Virus record (IMG/VR): IMGVR_UViG_3300042465_005793
Span: 1-29,233 of that record
Strand: one strand, 5' to 3'
Origin: a virus
Length of the DNA: 29,233 bases
Made by a program: the position numbers and the translations under genes. Numbering within the stretch: the stretch's first letter is position 1; every line of letters begins with the position of its first letter. The notes beneath the pieces were generated by a model that saw nothing but the letters and a program-made list of their open reading frames with translations, searched no databases and was not told where the DNA came from. This document shows positions 5,606-13,323 of this stretch, piece by piece.

Positions 5606-7969
5606 TTATTTCGCCAGCGGCAGGTTAACCACGCTCACGGGCGGCGCTCCAGGCGCGTCTTCCAGCAAGTCCCGGAGCTGGCTCTTCGTCGCCCCGGCCG
5701 CGAGCAGCCACGGGGCCGCCCAGCAAGCCTTTTTGGTCGCGTGGCGCGCGGAAGCGATGCGGCCCATGTCCTGCCAGCCGGCTTCTTTCAGGGCGTGCAG
5801 AAGCGCCGGCTGCACGATTTTGAGGCCGCCGGGCGCGTAAGCGCTTACGTCATTACAGACTGCATAAAACGGCGCCCCGACCACGCCCCTCGAGAACGGC
5901 GCTTCGCGCGCCTGAATCCGCCCCATGATGAACGATTCAGCGTTCGACATGCCGTTTTCGATCATAGACCGTTTGAAATCAGTTTCGATAGGCGTCGCGG
6001 CCGGGTTGAAGGCCGACACGTCCCGCGCCAGCAGCCAGCTCGCAACGGCTTCATACCCGCCCGACCGATACCAGTTCCACAAGGCGTCCGCCTCTTGCGG
6101 CGCCATGCGCGGCGCGCGCGACCATGTGCAGAACCAGCGGCGGTCTTGCGACGGCAACGTGATCGGCACAGGGTCATTCGTGAAGGCCAGCACGAAGACG
6201 CGGTTCAGCGCCTCATAGGGGTGCAGGCCCTTGCGATTGACGGTCAGGGTCTCGGGCGGTGCGGCGATGATCGGCTTAAGCCGGTTGGCGAGCGCCCGGC
6301 GCTCTTTCGCCTCCGGCTCCCGCAGCTCGTTAAGGATCAAAACCTCGCTCTCTAGCGCATACCCCCACTGGCCGGCGAGCCCGTCCGAGTCGATGATCCC
6401 GCGGTTCTTCAAGAACGGCCCGCACACGGCCCAAATAAAGGGCGCCCAGAGCGTATCCTTGCCGCAGCCTTCGTCGCCGCCGTGCAGCACGGCATGATTG
6501 ATCTTCACGTTCGGATTCTGAACTTTGAACGCCATAACGTCGAGGACATGCCGGCGCTCGTCGTCGTCCGGTATCAGGACCGCCGCATGGTCCAGCCACC
6601 TGGTAACGTCGCCCCTGTGCGCTTCCATCCACGCCGCCGTGTCACGGCCCTCGACAGGGCGGAACGGGCGCGCGTTGATCCATTTGTTGCCATACACGAG
6701 CCCGTCGCGGGAAACGATCTCGGTCTCGCCTGGCGCGTAGGTAATACCCGCGAGCGCCCGACCGCCGCAGTCCTGCCGCTGCTCGTCATACCACGTTGCC
6801 GCCTCGACCTTGCGGCCACTGTGGCGCGACTGGCAGTATTGATGACGGTAAATCGCGTTGAAGACCGGGCGGCTGATCTCCTGCCGGGTCGTGAGGTCGA
6901 AATAGCCGTCGTCGGACATGACATACGCGAAACGGTTGAACCATTGCGTGCGGTCTACACGAGCGGCTTCCTCGCGGTTGACACGCTCGATCTCCTCTCG
7001 CGCCTTGTCAGTGAACGCCTCGTTCGGCTTGATCTTTGACAGCGCCTCGGACATGACGCCGGCCGTCAGGTCGTCGCGCAGCCCATGCTCAGCCTGCGGG
7101 CCGCCGTTGTCGCACACCCATTGCAGGAACTCGCGGCTTCTTATGTGCGTGCAGTGGCCGTGATAGCAGCAGTAGGCGCGCGTCGCCGGCAGATAACGGC
7201 CGCCTAGTGAGCCGTCAGTGTGTTCGTGGGCGTTTGGACAAACGACTCCCACCCAACCCTCACGATTAGCTGGCTCAAGAACATATTTATTATCTGAGAG
7301 CCATCGCAGGACGCTGTCGTTACCAGTGTCCTTGACACGGATCGACGGCGCCGACGCGTTCTCCTCAAACGGCGTAATGCCCAATGCTTCGCAGATCTCT
7401 TCAAGAGTATACTCCAGCCCTTGATTGAACTCGACCAGCCGCGCCTCGAAAGCGTCCCGTCCAGGCTTCAGATTGACGGAGCCCGGCAGCCGGATGTTGC
7501 GCACCGGATTCGTGGCGCCGTGATCGGTAAAGTTCGCCGCAGCGATGGCGTTAATGGCGGCGCAGTAGGCGGCCTTGGTCGGCTGCTCGCTAAAGACGTA
7601 GCCCCACTGAAAGCTGCCGGGGCTGGTCTCCATGATCCATGTCGGCTTCAGCGGCGGCGTCTTGATGAGGACTTCCTCACCGTCATAGATCTTGATAGAT
7701 CCGACGTCGTCCAGCGGCAGGAACGCGACGTGTTCGATATTGGCGTGGCCAGCGGAGAAATTCTTCGCCAGCCGGTCTTTGATGAAGATACCCGTGTTGA
7801 CGTAGTAAGCGCCCTTCAGCGGCTTCGAGCCGGGCCGGAACGCAGGGTAGGTGTATTTCGGCTTGCCGTCTGCGTGATACTGCTGCTCACCGTCAACGAT
7901 GACGGGCTTTTGATACGTAAAGAGAAGCGTCTCGCCCTCTTGCGCCAGACCTAAAAGATATTCGATCAT
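5606..7969 (-). CDS. Primase-helicase fusion (archaeo-eukaryotic-type primase plus DUF5906-like SF3 helicase)
   Basis: The 787-residue protein should prime and unwind DNA at the phage fork. The N-terminal third resembles a RepB/AEP-type primase: LPLDDVG (84-90) fits the acidic motif I, and NIRLPGSVNLK (158-168) fits a later conserved motif. A Cys/His cluster (C244 to C273) may bind zinc. The C-terminal half is a helicase of the DUF5906 type. It has Walker A GGDEGCGKDT (497-506), Walker B VLILNEL (543-549) and a sensor motif FTNDP (596-600). It lies eight bases after the gene at 7977-8681 in the replication operon that also encodes the polymerase. The domain order is typical of phage and plasmid replicases. 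Confidence 0.85.
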   Translation of the reverse strand: MIEYLLGLAQEGETLLFTYQKPVIVDGEQQYHADGKPKYTYPAFRPGSKPLKGAYYVNTGIFIKDRLAKNFSAGHANIEHVAFLPLDDVGSIKIYDGEEVLIKTPPLKPTWIMETSPGSFQWGYVFSEQPTKAAYCAAINAIAAANFTDHGATNPVRNIRLPGSVNLKPGRDAFEARLVEFNQGLEYTLEEICEALGITPFEENASAPSIRVKDTGNDSVLRWLSDNKYVLEPANREGWVGVVCPNAHEHTDGSLGGRYLPATRAYCCYHGHCTHIRSREFLQWVCDNGGPQAEHGLRDDLTAGVMSEALSKIKPNEAFTDKAREEIERVNREEAARVDRTQWFNRFAYVMSDDGYFDLTTRQEISRPVFNAIYRHQYCQSRHSGRKVEAATWYDEQRQDCGGRALAGITYAPGETEIVSRDGLVYGNKWINARPFRPVEGRDTAAWMEAHRGDVTRWLDHAAVLIPDDDERRHVLDVMAFKVQNPNVKINHAVLHGGDEGCGKDTLWAPFIWAVCGPFLKNRGIIDSDGLAGQWGYALESEVLILNELREPEAKERRALANRLKPIIAAPPETLTVNRKGLHPYEALNRVFVLAFTNDPVPITLPSQDRRWFCTWSRAPRMAPQEADALWNWYRSGGYEAVASWLLARDVSAFNPAATPIETDFKRSMIENGMSNAESFIMGRIQAREAPFSRGVVGAPFYAVCNDVSAYAPGGLKIVQPALLHALKEAGWQDMGRIASARHATKKACWAAPWLLAAGATKSQLRDLLEDAPGAPPVSVVNLPLAK

Positions 7970-7976
7970 TGTTTCC

Positions 7977-8681
7977 TCACGCGGCTATGCGATATTCTTT
8001 GCGTTGATTTTTGATCCAGCTTTCGTCAGCATTAATGAAGCACGGCTGGATGAAGATCGGCTTGACCTCAGACAGGCCCTTGCCGACGCGCTGGTTGCGG
8101 ATGTGACCACGCCGCAGGTGCGGACGGACGGACGACTGTCCGTCGCCATCCCCGCGCTGCGTCTCGGTGATCTTGCCGATCTTTATGGTCGTGATGTAAT
8201 CATACTCACGCGGACGCTTACGGCTTTTTGGCCCGTACTTCTTGATCTTCTCTGTTGTTTTTTGAGCGTTTTTGGTGGCCAGTAACGCAAGCAGTGTGTG
8301 ATTTAGAAAACTGCTTATGTATTCAATTTCGCCGTGTAATTGAGCTGGATCAATGGAGTTATATTTGCAAATTTTTTCTATGTTTTGATGGTCAAGCCAA
8401 GATTCGTTGATTTTCAGCCGTGTTGTCAAATGATTGTTTTCTTTATCGTATTCATAGCGAAATGTGAATGTTCTTGTCGGTGCGTGGGCGCGCGTAATGA
8501 ACTTGTCCCACCCCGAAAACAATCGCGCCATAATTTTATGGTTAAGCGTAGCTTGAATGTCGAACACAGCATAAGGCGGTTGGTCTAGCCCGGCTTTTTC
8601 AAGAGCTGTGGCAGTGTCCAGAATAGTGTCGTAGTCTACGCTATCCCATATCTTTTCTTCTACCCTAAATAGATGTGTCAT
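7977..8681 (-). CDS. Conserved phage protein with C-terminal RPHxRRGHxR motif
   Basis: The start at 8681 overlaps the polymerase stop as ATGA and follows GAGAGG; the longer ORF start at 8738 would lie inside the polymerase gene. The 234-residue product is helical in its first 150 residues. It ends with RPHLRRGHIR followed by a Gly/Lys turn and a hydrophobic strand (VKPIFIQPCF). Proteins sharing an R-x-H-x-R-x-G-H signature are common in phages and mobile elements, but I know of no established activity. The reading frame is visibly richer in A and T, with more Lys, Asn and Ile codons than the flanking replication genes. This suggests separate acquisition. Confidence 0.6.
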   Translation of the reverse strand: MTHLFRVEEKIWDSVDYDTILDTATALEKAGLDQPPYAVFDIQATLNHKIMARLFSGWDKFITRAHAPTRTFTFRYEYDKENNHLTTRLKINESWLDHQNIEKICKYNSIDPAQLHGEIEYISSFLNHTLLALLATKNAQKTTEKIKKYGPKSRKRPREYDYITTIKIGKITETQRGDGDGQSSVRPHLRRGHIRNQRVGKGLSEVKPIFIQPCFINADESWIKNQRKEYRIAA

Positions 8682-10570
8682 TTCCCATACCTCTCCATAA
8701 TGCTGGCTTCTGCGTCCAGCGGTAACCCTGCCGCCCATGCCGGGGGCGTTGTCATAACCTTCTGCAATTCTTCGAGCGCCTCTTCAGGCCGATCAGTCTC
8801 AAGAACGATCTCGTCGTGAACATGCAGAACCACGTCATCAAGACGGCGCAGAGCCTCACGTAGAAGGTCATGGGCGGTCGCCTGTGTGACGTTCTCGCAG
8901 GCCAGACCCCGCCAGAGTCGGGCTCGGGGCCATTCTTTGGCGTCGGCTGCGGGCTTCCACGCCGCCTTGGCGTAGGTGATCGCATCGTCTTCAAACTTCG
9001 CGTAAGGGTAGCAAAGCACGCGGCCGGAAGGCAGAGCATACCAAAGATGCGTGCCATCATGAAGGTAAACTATCCGGCCGGCCTGAAACTGCTTGCCGGG
9101 GTTGCGCACCGCGCGCGTATAGGCCGACTCCAGTTCTTCCCAGAACGGCACGGCCCACTCGTTGGCGCGCCGCCATGCGTTGACCATGCGCCGGGCCTCG
9201 TCCTCGGGCAGAGACAGTCCGTAGACGCGGCCCATCGCGGCGAAGGCTCCAATGCCGCCGCCGAAGCCACAAGCCAATTCTTGCACCTTGCCGACCTGCC
9301 GCTGGTCCTTGGTGACGGCGTCATAGGTGGTCCTGAACGTCTCGGCGGCGTTGACCTTGTAGACGTCCAGTCCGTCCCGGAACTGTTGCAGCTTGGTGTT
9401 GTCGCCGCGGCCGGACAGCCACGGGTTGACGCGGCCCTCGATAGCGGACCAGTCAGCCACGACCAGCTTCTTGCCCTCGGCCGGGATCAGAGCGGGCCGC
9501 AGCATACCACGCAATACGTCTGTAACGCGCCGCCCAAATGCTGGCACGATGGCGTGGCTTCGCACCATTGCCTGTCGCACCCGTTCGGGCTCAGCGGCGC
9601 ACTTGCGCGTGAAATTGTGGACCTGGGCTCCGTAAGACGAAGCGCGCCCTGTAGCAGATCCGCCAGCAAATACGAAAGCGCCACGAACGCGAGCGTCGTC
9701 CCCAGCAAGATTCCACAGGCGGGCAAATTTCGCAACAGAAGACGCCCACAGGTCGTCAGCACACTGGATAACTTCTCTAACATCGGGGGGAACCTCCTCC
9801 GGGGCTTCAAACGCCAGCAAATTGGCGCGAACGGATTTGTCGATCGATTGCTTTCCGTCCTTGTCCATGAGCTTCAGCGCCTGCGGGCCAAGCCTCGCGG
9901 CGACCCACTCACGCATACGCGGGCTTCTCACCGACTGAATCTGACCACCTGTGATCTCGCGAACGGTGTCCTGTATCTCCTGAAGCTCTTTATCCGCGTA
10001 ACCGACCGCCGCGCGGCATAGATCGACGTCAACGCGAACGCCACGATCATTGATGCGCTCGTTAACATGGTAGTCCTCCAGCTCTTCCTCGGTCAGTTCG
10101 CGCATGGACTTGCTGACGGCCCGCATGGTTCGGACGTCCTGCGCGCAATATTCGAACAGTTCGGGCAGAAGATCTTCTCTAAAAGGAGGGACGCAACACT
10201 GACGCACAAGATAAGCGCCGCGATGGTCCTTACGCATCGACGAGCCTGCGAACCGGCCAACATCTTCAAGGCTTCCCGGCGCACAGTTCGCACGCGCCTG
10301 CGCAGCGGTGCAGTAGAAGTTATTCAGGAACGGCATGTTCAGCACGTTCCAGAAGATCAGCCGCTCGAAGGCGGCGTTGTGCGCCCGGATCTGGTGTGAC
10401 AGAATATGCCGCGGGAACGGCTGGTCAGGCGTCCAGACCTGCACCTCGTCGTCATCGACAGCGTAGGCCATGCAAAGCACCCGCGTTGACGGATGCTTCG
10501 CATAGTTATAGACGCCGGCTGTTTTTAGATCGCACTCGGATGCGGTCTCGAAATCCAGCCAGACGGTCAA
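8678..10570 (-). CDS. Family A DNA polymerase with 3'-5' exonuclease domain
   Basis: This is the replicative polymerase of the phage. The 630-residue protein begins with a DEDD exonuclease: D6 and E8 in WLDFETA, HNAAFE (64-69) and YCAQD (141-145). The family A palm and fingers follow: motif A VVADWSAIEGR (370-380), the O-helix motif B RQVGKVQELACGFGGG (424-439) and motif C VLHVHDEIVLE (581-591). All predicted catalytic acids are present, and there is no 5'-3' exonuclease domain. The start is a TTG at 10570 overlapping the upstream stop as TTGA, with a weak ribosome site, so translation is probably coupled. The length fits compact phage PolA-type enzymes. Confidence 0.95.
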   Translation of the reverse strand: MTVWLDFETASECDLKTAGVYNYAKHPSTRVLCMAYAVDDDEVQVWTPDQPFPRHILSHQIRAHNAAFERLIFWNVLNMPFLNNFYCTAAQARANCAPGSLEDVGRFAGSSMRKDHRGAYLVRQCCVPPFREDLLPELFEYCAQDVRTMRAVSKSMRELTEEELEDYHVNERINDRGVRVDVDLCRAAVGYADKELQEIQDTVREITGGQIQSVRSPRMREWVAARLGPQALKLMDKDGKQSIDKSVRANLLAFEAPEEVPPDVREVIQCADDLWASSVAKFARLWNLAGDDARVRGAFVFAGGSATGRASSYGAQVHNFTRKCAAEPERVRQAMVRSHAIVPAFGRRVTDVLRGMLRPALIPAEGKKLVVADWSAIEGRVNPWLSGRGDNTKLQQFRDGLDVYKVNAAETFRTTYDAVTKDQRQVGKVQELACGFGGGIGAFAAMGRVYGLSLPEDEARRMVNAWRRANEWAVPFWEELESAYTRAVRNPGKQFQAGRIVYLHDGTHLWYALPSGRVLCYPYAKFEDDAITYAKAAWKPAADAKEWPRARLWRGLACENVTQATAHDLLREALRRLDDVVLHVHDEIVLETDRPEEALEELQKVMTTPPAWAAGLPLDAEASIMERYGK

Positions 10571-10824
10571 TTTAATTCACTCATTTTTACGAATGGTAAC
10601 CCATCATGTCCCTTCGCCTTTATCATATCTATAAACTCATGCAGATCCGATATAGAATCTTCGTGAATTTTAAGAACGCTCATATAGACGCCCAGCGCGT
10701 GCGCCAAGGCATATACTATATCTCTACGAAGGGTAGGATCACCTTTGTGTTTTACTACATGGTCACTACATGCGATCATCAACTCTTTAGTTAATTCAAG
10801 TTGACGGTTCATTTGAGGGTCCAT
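10567..10824 (-). CDS. Hypothetical 85-residue helical protein
   Basis: No family is recognised. The ATG at 10824 follows AAGGA by eight bases. The product is almost entirely helical (QLELTKELMIACSDHVVKH, IVYALAHALGVYMSVLKIH, DLHEFIDMIKAKG). Its stop overlaps the TTG start of the polymerase, so its translation may set polymerase levels. Its place between the regulator at 10838 and the polymerase suggests a replication accessory role. That is inference from position only. Confidence 0.65.
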   Translation of the reverse strand: MDPQMNRQLELTKELMIACSDHVVKHKGDPTLRRDIVYALAHALGVYMSVLKIHEDSISDLHEFIDMIKAKGHDGLPFVKMSELN

Positions 10825-10837
10825 AGTTTATTTCCTT

Positions 10838-11218
10838 CTACTGACTTTTGGCCTTGATGCTGCGCATGTAACGACCGACTGTGCTTTCTTGCAGGTTCAG
10901 ATGCACCGCGATCCGCGCGCGGCCGTAGCCCATTCGCATAAGAGCCAGTATGTCTCTCTCGCGAGGTGACAAGGCGCCCGTCTGCGACTTCAGCGGCACC
11001 GGCTCTGTCCGGTAGAGGTGCAGCACGGTCGTGTGGTCGCGGTTAATAGCGCGGCCGATCACAGGATAGGATATCTTCAGTTCACGCCGCGCGCGTTTAA
11101 CGAACTCTCGCCGCGCCTCAACGATCAGACGCTCGCCGGCACGACCGACGACGTCCTCCAGCGGCACACAGCGCGTTTTGCACACGTCCGCAAGCAATGA
11201 TTTTAGTGAAGCTCGCAT
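10838..11218 (-). CDS. DnaA domain IV-like and LuxR-type HTH fusion protein
   Basis: The 126-residue protein joins two DNA-binding domains. Residues 5-70 resemble domain IV of the replication initiator DnaA: VPLEDVVGR, then an Ala/Arg-rich helix, and YPVIGRAINRDHTTVLH, which matches the DnaA signature ending in RDHTTV. Residues 82-122 resemble a LuxR/GerE-type HTH (LSPRERDILALMRMGYGRAR, STVGRYMRSIKAK). DnaA's ATPase domain is absent. It could bind DnaA-box-like sites in phage or host DNA, either to start replication, divert DnaA or regulate the operon. The start has a strong GGGAGGAAG site. Placement is between the early protein at 11263 and the polymerase. Confidence 0.75.
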   Translation of the reverse strand: MRASLKSLLADVCKTRCVPLEDVVGRAGERLIVEARREFVKRARRELKISYPVIGRAINRDHTTVLHLYRTEPVPLKSQTGALSPRERDILALMRMGYGRARIAVHLNLQESTVGRYMRSIKAKSQ

Positions 11219-11240
11219 TTCTTCCTCCCGAGAAGAAGAT

Positions 11241-11256
11241 GGGGGCCGAAGCCCCC
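11241..11256 (-). other. C(UUCG)G hairpin between replication genes
   Basis: On the minus strand GGGGGC-TTCG-GCCCCC forms a six-bp stem closed by the unusually stable UUCG tetraloop. It starts seven bases after the stop of the gene at 11263 and precedes the ribosome site of the gene at 11218. The following ATCTTCTTCT is only moderately T-rich, so it may attenuate transcription or protect upstream mRNA from decay. Confidence 0.6.
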
Positions 11257-11262
11257 ACCTGT

Positions 11263-11889
11263 TTAGCCACGACGACGACGGACGGGCTCTTCTGTAGACG
11301 GAGACGCATCACCTTCACCGTCCAGAGAGATCCAGTCCTGCACGTTGAACACGGGCGTATAGACGCGCCCGTAGCTCTTGTGCTGGTAGTGGTCGTTGGC
11401 CAACTTCACAAGCGCGACGGGGTGCGCCTGATCCTTCTCGATCTGCTCAGCGACATCCATAGCCAATGAGTGCATGGCCTTCTTACCGCCGACAGACGTC
11501 ACCGTGTAGCGCGCCTCGACGCCCTTATCCTCGCCGTGGACGCACTTCACGCTCATGCCGACCTGAGACTCCCAGCCACGCTTGGCCTGCGGAGGCGCCG
11601 GCTCCAGCTCCGGCAGCGGCTCGGTGATCGGCACCATCTTCTCGGACAGCACCTCGCCCTCGCCCCACGCGATATAGCCATGCGTGAACGAGAACGGGTT
11701 GACCGCCCACAGACCCTCGCGGTCGATCTCCGTCTGATCGGCGCCGTAGACCCAGTGGCCGGTCTTGTCCATCTTGATGATGACCTGACCGTCTGTGCCA
11801 GCGACGGCTTCCGTATTCCGTCGCAGGGCAGCCGCAAGATCCGTAGCGGCGGGAAGGTTGGCGTTACCGAACTTTACGATATTGGACAT
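11263..11889 (-). CDS. Conserved phage early protein of the replication module
   Basis: The 208-residue product starts MSNIVKFGNANLPAATDLAA. A beta-rich region then contains IKMDKTGHWVYGADQTEI and LWAVNPFSFTHGYIAWGEG, a pattern I associate with phage proteins encoded next to DUF2800 nucleases. A proline-rich linker (about residues 92-101) precedes a second conserved region. The end is an acidic patch and an arginine run (EEPVRRRRG). I cannot name its activity. A single-stranded DNA-binding or recombination role would fit the position but is unproven. The 375-codon nuclease gene ends two bases upstream, so the two are probably co-expressed. Confidence 0.65.
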   Translation of the reverse strand: MSNIVKFGNANLPAATDLAAALRRNTEAVAGTDGQVIIKMDKTGHWVYGADQTEIDREGLWAVNPFSFTHGYIAWGEGEVLSEKMVPITEPLPELEPAPPQAKRGWESQVGMSVKCVHGEDKGVEARYTVTSVGGKKAMHSLAMDVAEQIEKDQAHPVALVKLANDHYQHKSYGRVYTPVFNVQDWISLDGEGDASPSTEEPVRRRRG

Positions 11890-11890
11890 G

Positions 11891-12982
11891 CTATTTTACC
11901 TCTAGTTTAGAGAAGGCCCGACGAATGTCGGAGCCTATGGTCAGAACCGCAGGACGCGGGTCTGATTCGGGAGCCAGCGTATTACCGGACGAGACCGCAA
12001 CGATCAGTCCTTCTGGCATTGTGACCTTGTGCTTCTTCAGCACCTTCTCGACCTGCGCCGGAGAGCGCATCTCGATCAATTCTTCCGCCGGCACAAGCCC
12101 CTCAAAGGCTTCCAGCGCTTTCAGCTCGTTGACCCACTGGCGCGTTGCGCGCTTCGGAACCAGCTTGTAGCCCGGCACAGCCGCGCCCTTCTGCAACAGA
12201 TCCTGCGCCAGTTCGCGCACGTCCTTGATCCAGCCCTCCAGCTTGTCGGCCACGACCAGCGCGTCGGCCAGTTGCTGGGCGTCCAGCGCCTTGACCTTGG
12301 CGGCCAGCGCCCGGTCCACCTCGCCGCTGAGCGCCGGGCAGATCGGCTTGGCTGCACAGAAGCGGCAATGCGAGCCGTGATTGATCGGCGCGTCAGGACG
12401 AAAGGAAAGCTCGACAGCCTTAACCAGCTCGCGCTCGAAGGCAACGATCCGGCCGGGCGTCGTCACCCAGCGCCGGATGAAGGGCGGCTGGACGATGATG
12501 ATCTCTATTTCGGTAACGCCCTGAAAGACCCATCGCAGCTCGGGCGTGCGCATACCGGCGGCGGTATAGAACATGCCTTGCTCGTTTTCCTCGGCCTCGA
12601 CCTGCACGCCGTCGCCGAACTTCCAATCCAGCATGACTGCGCGATTGCGTATGCGCCCAGCGAGATCGCAACTACCAAAAACTCCGGCAAGAAAACCTCC
12701 AAAATGAACGCGCGTCTCGGTAACGAACTCCATCTCTCTGTTGGGGTCGATTTCTTCGAGGGCGGCGAGCGCGAACCGGATCTTGTCTTCCTGCGCCTCG
12801 GTGAGGTCTTCAGGAAACGGTTCGCCGGACAGGACACGGTGCATGACGTCATGCAGCATCGTGCCTTCTTCAGCGTAGCGGCCTGCGGGCCGCGGCGGAA
12901 CCTTGTCTATAAGCTGGCGGCTGCCGGGGCAAGCCATAAGGCGCTTGGCGGACGAGCCGCCGACAATCGTGCTGTGTGCCAT
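11891..12982 (-). CDS. DUF2800 family PD-(D/E)XK nuclease, Cas4/AddB-like
   Basis: Predicted recombination or replication exonuclease. With the start at 12982 (AAAGG seven bases upstream) it has 363 residues. The nuclease core is visible as EGTMLH (39-44), D106 in FGSCD and DWK (119-121), the expected PD-(D/E)XK acidic and lysine residues. Four cysteines, C18 and then C206, C209 and C215 (CRFCAAKPIC), match the split cysteine layout of Cas4 and AddB nucleases that hold a 4Fe-4S cluster. The C-terminal half is helical. Such genes usually accompany phage PolA, VRR-NUC and SNF2 genes, as here. It is the first gene of the leftward replication operon. Confidence 0.85.
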   Translation of the reverse strand: MAHSTIVGGSSAKRLMACPGSRQLIDKVPPRPAGRYAEEGTMLHDVMHRVLSGEPFPEDLTEAQEDKIRFALAALEEIDPNREMEFVTETRVHFGGFLAGVFGSCDLAGRIRNRAVMLDWKFGDGVQVEAEENEQGMFYTAAGMRTPELRWVFQGVTEIEIIIVQPPFIRRWVTTPGRIVAFERELVKAVELSFRPDAPINHGSHCRFCAAKPICPALSGEVDRALAAKVKALDAQQLADALVVADKLEGWIKDVRELAQDLLQKGAAVPGYKLVPKRATRQWVNELKALEAFEGLVPAEELIEMRSPAQVEKVLKKHKVTMPEGLIVAVSSGNTLAPESDPRPAVLTIGSDIRRAFSKLEVK

Positions 12983-13044
12983 TACCATACCTTTCTTGTG
13001 AGACGGACCTTGACACATTCATGAATTTTATGCAAGTCGTATTT

Positions 13045-13323
13045 ATGGAAAAAAATTACGAAGCCTATCTGGTCAAAACCGTCGAGGCCCTTGGGGGCAA
13101 GGCGTATAAATTCAACAGCTTGAGCAACAGAGGGGTCAGCGACAGGATCGTGTGCCTGCCGGACGGTAGCACATGGTTCATCGAGATGAAAACTGAGACT
13201 GGACGGCTGTCCGCCCTCCAGAAGGTGTTCGCCAAAGACATGGTGGCGCTCAATCAGAAGTATGCGTGCCTCAACTCAAAAAGCGAAGTTGACAGATGGG
13301 CCTTCGACCTTATCAAGAAGTAG
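13045..13323 (+). CDS. VRR-NUC domain nuclease
   Basis: A small single-domain nuclease of the VRR-NUC branch of the PD-(D/E)XK superfamily, which acts on branched or structured DNA. The 92-residue form contains the catalytic residues D33 (GVSDR), E47 and K49 (FIEMK) and a downstream Q (LSALQK), spaced as in the family. The N-terminal helix (YEAYLVKTVEALGG) is also typical. The start could be ATG 13045 or 13021; neither has a strong ribosome site. It is the first gene of the rightward block, transcribed away from the DUF2800 gene with only 38-62 bases between. It overlaps the helicase by 28 bases. Confidence 0.88.
   Translation: MEKNYEAYLVKTVEALGGKAYKFNSLSNRGVSDRIVCLPDGSTWFIEMKTETGRLSALQKVFAKDMVALNQKYACLNSKSEVDRWAFDLIKK

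Noticed and set aside
8870-10021. Plus-strand ORF of 383 codons opposite the DNA polymerase
   Set aside because: The opposite strand encodes all family A polymerase motifs. This frame shows no recognisable domain or ribosome site.
12029-13024. Long plus-strand ORF (331 codons) opposite the DUF2800 nuclease gene
   Set aside because: It is the antisense of a gene with clear nuclease motifs. Its Arg/Leu/His-rich composition is typical of antisense frames in GC-rich DNA.
13010-13044. Promoter for the VRR-NUC gene from TTGACA at 13010
   Set aside because: No -10 hexamer occurs at 15-19 bases; the nearest T/A-rich hexamers lie at 10 and 24 bases.
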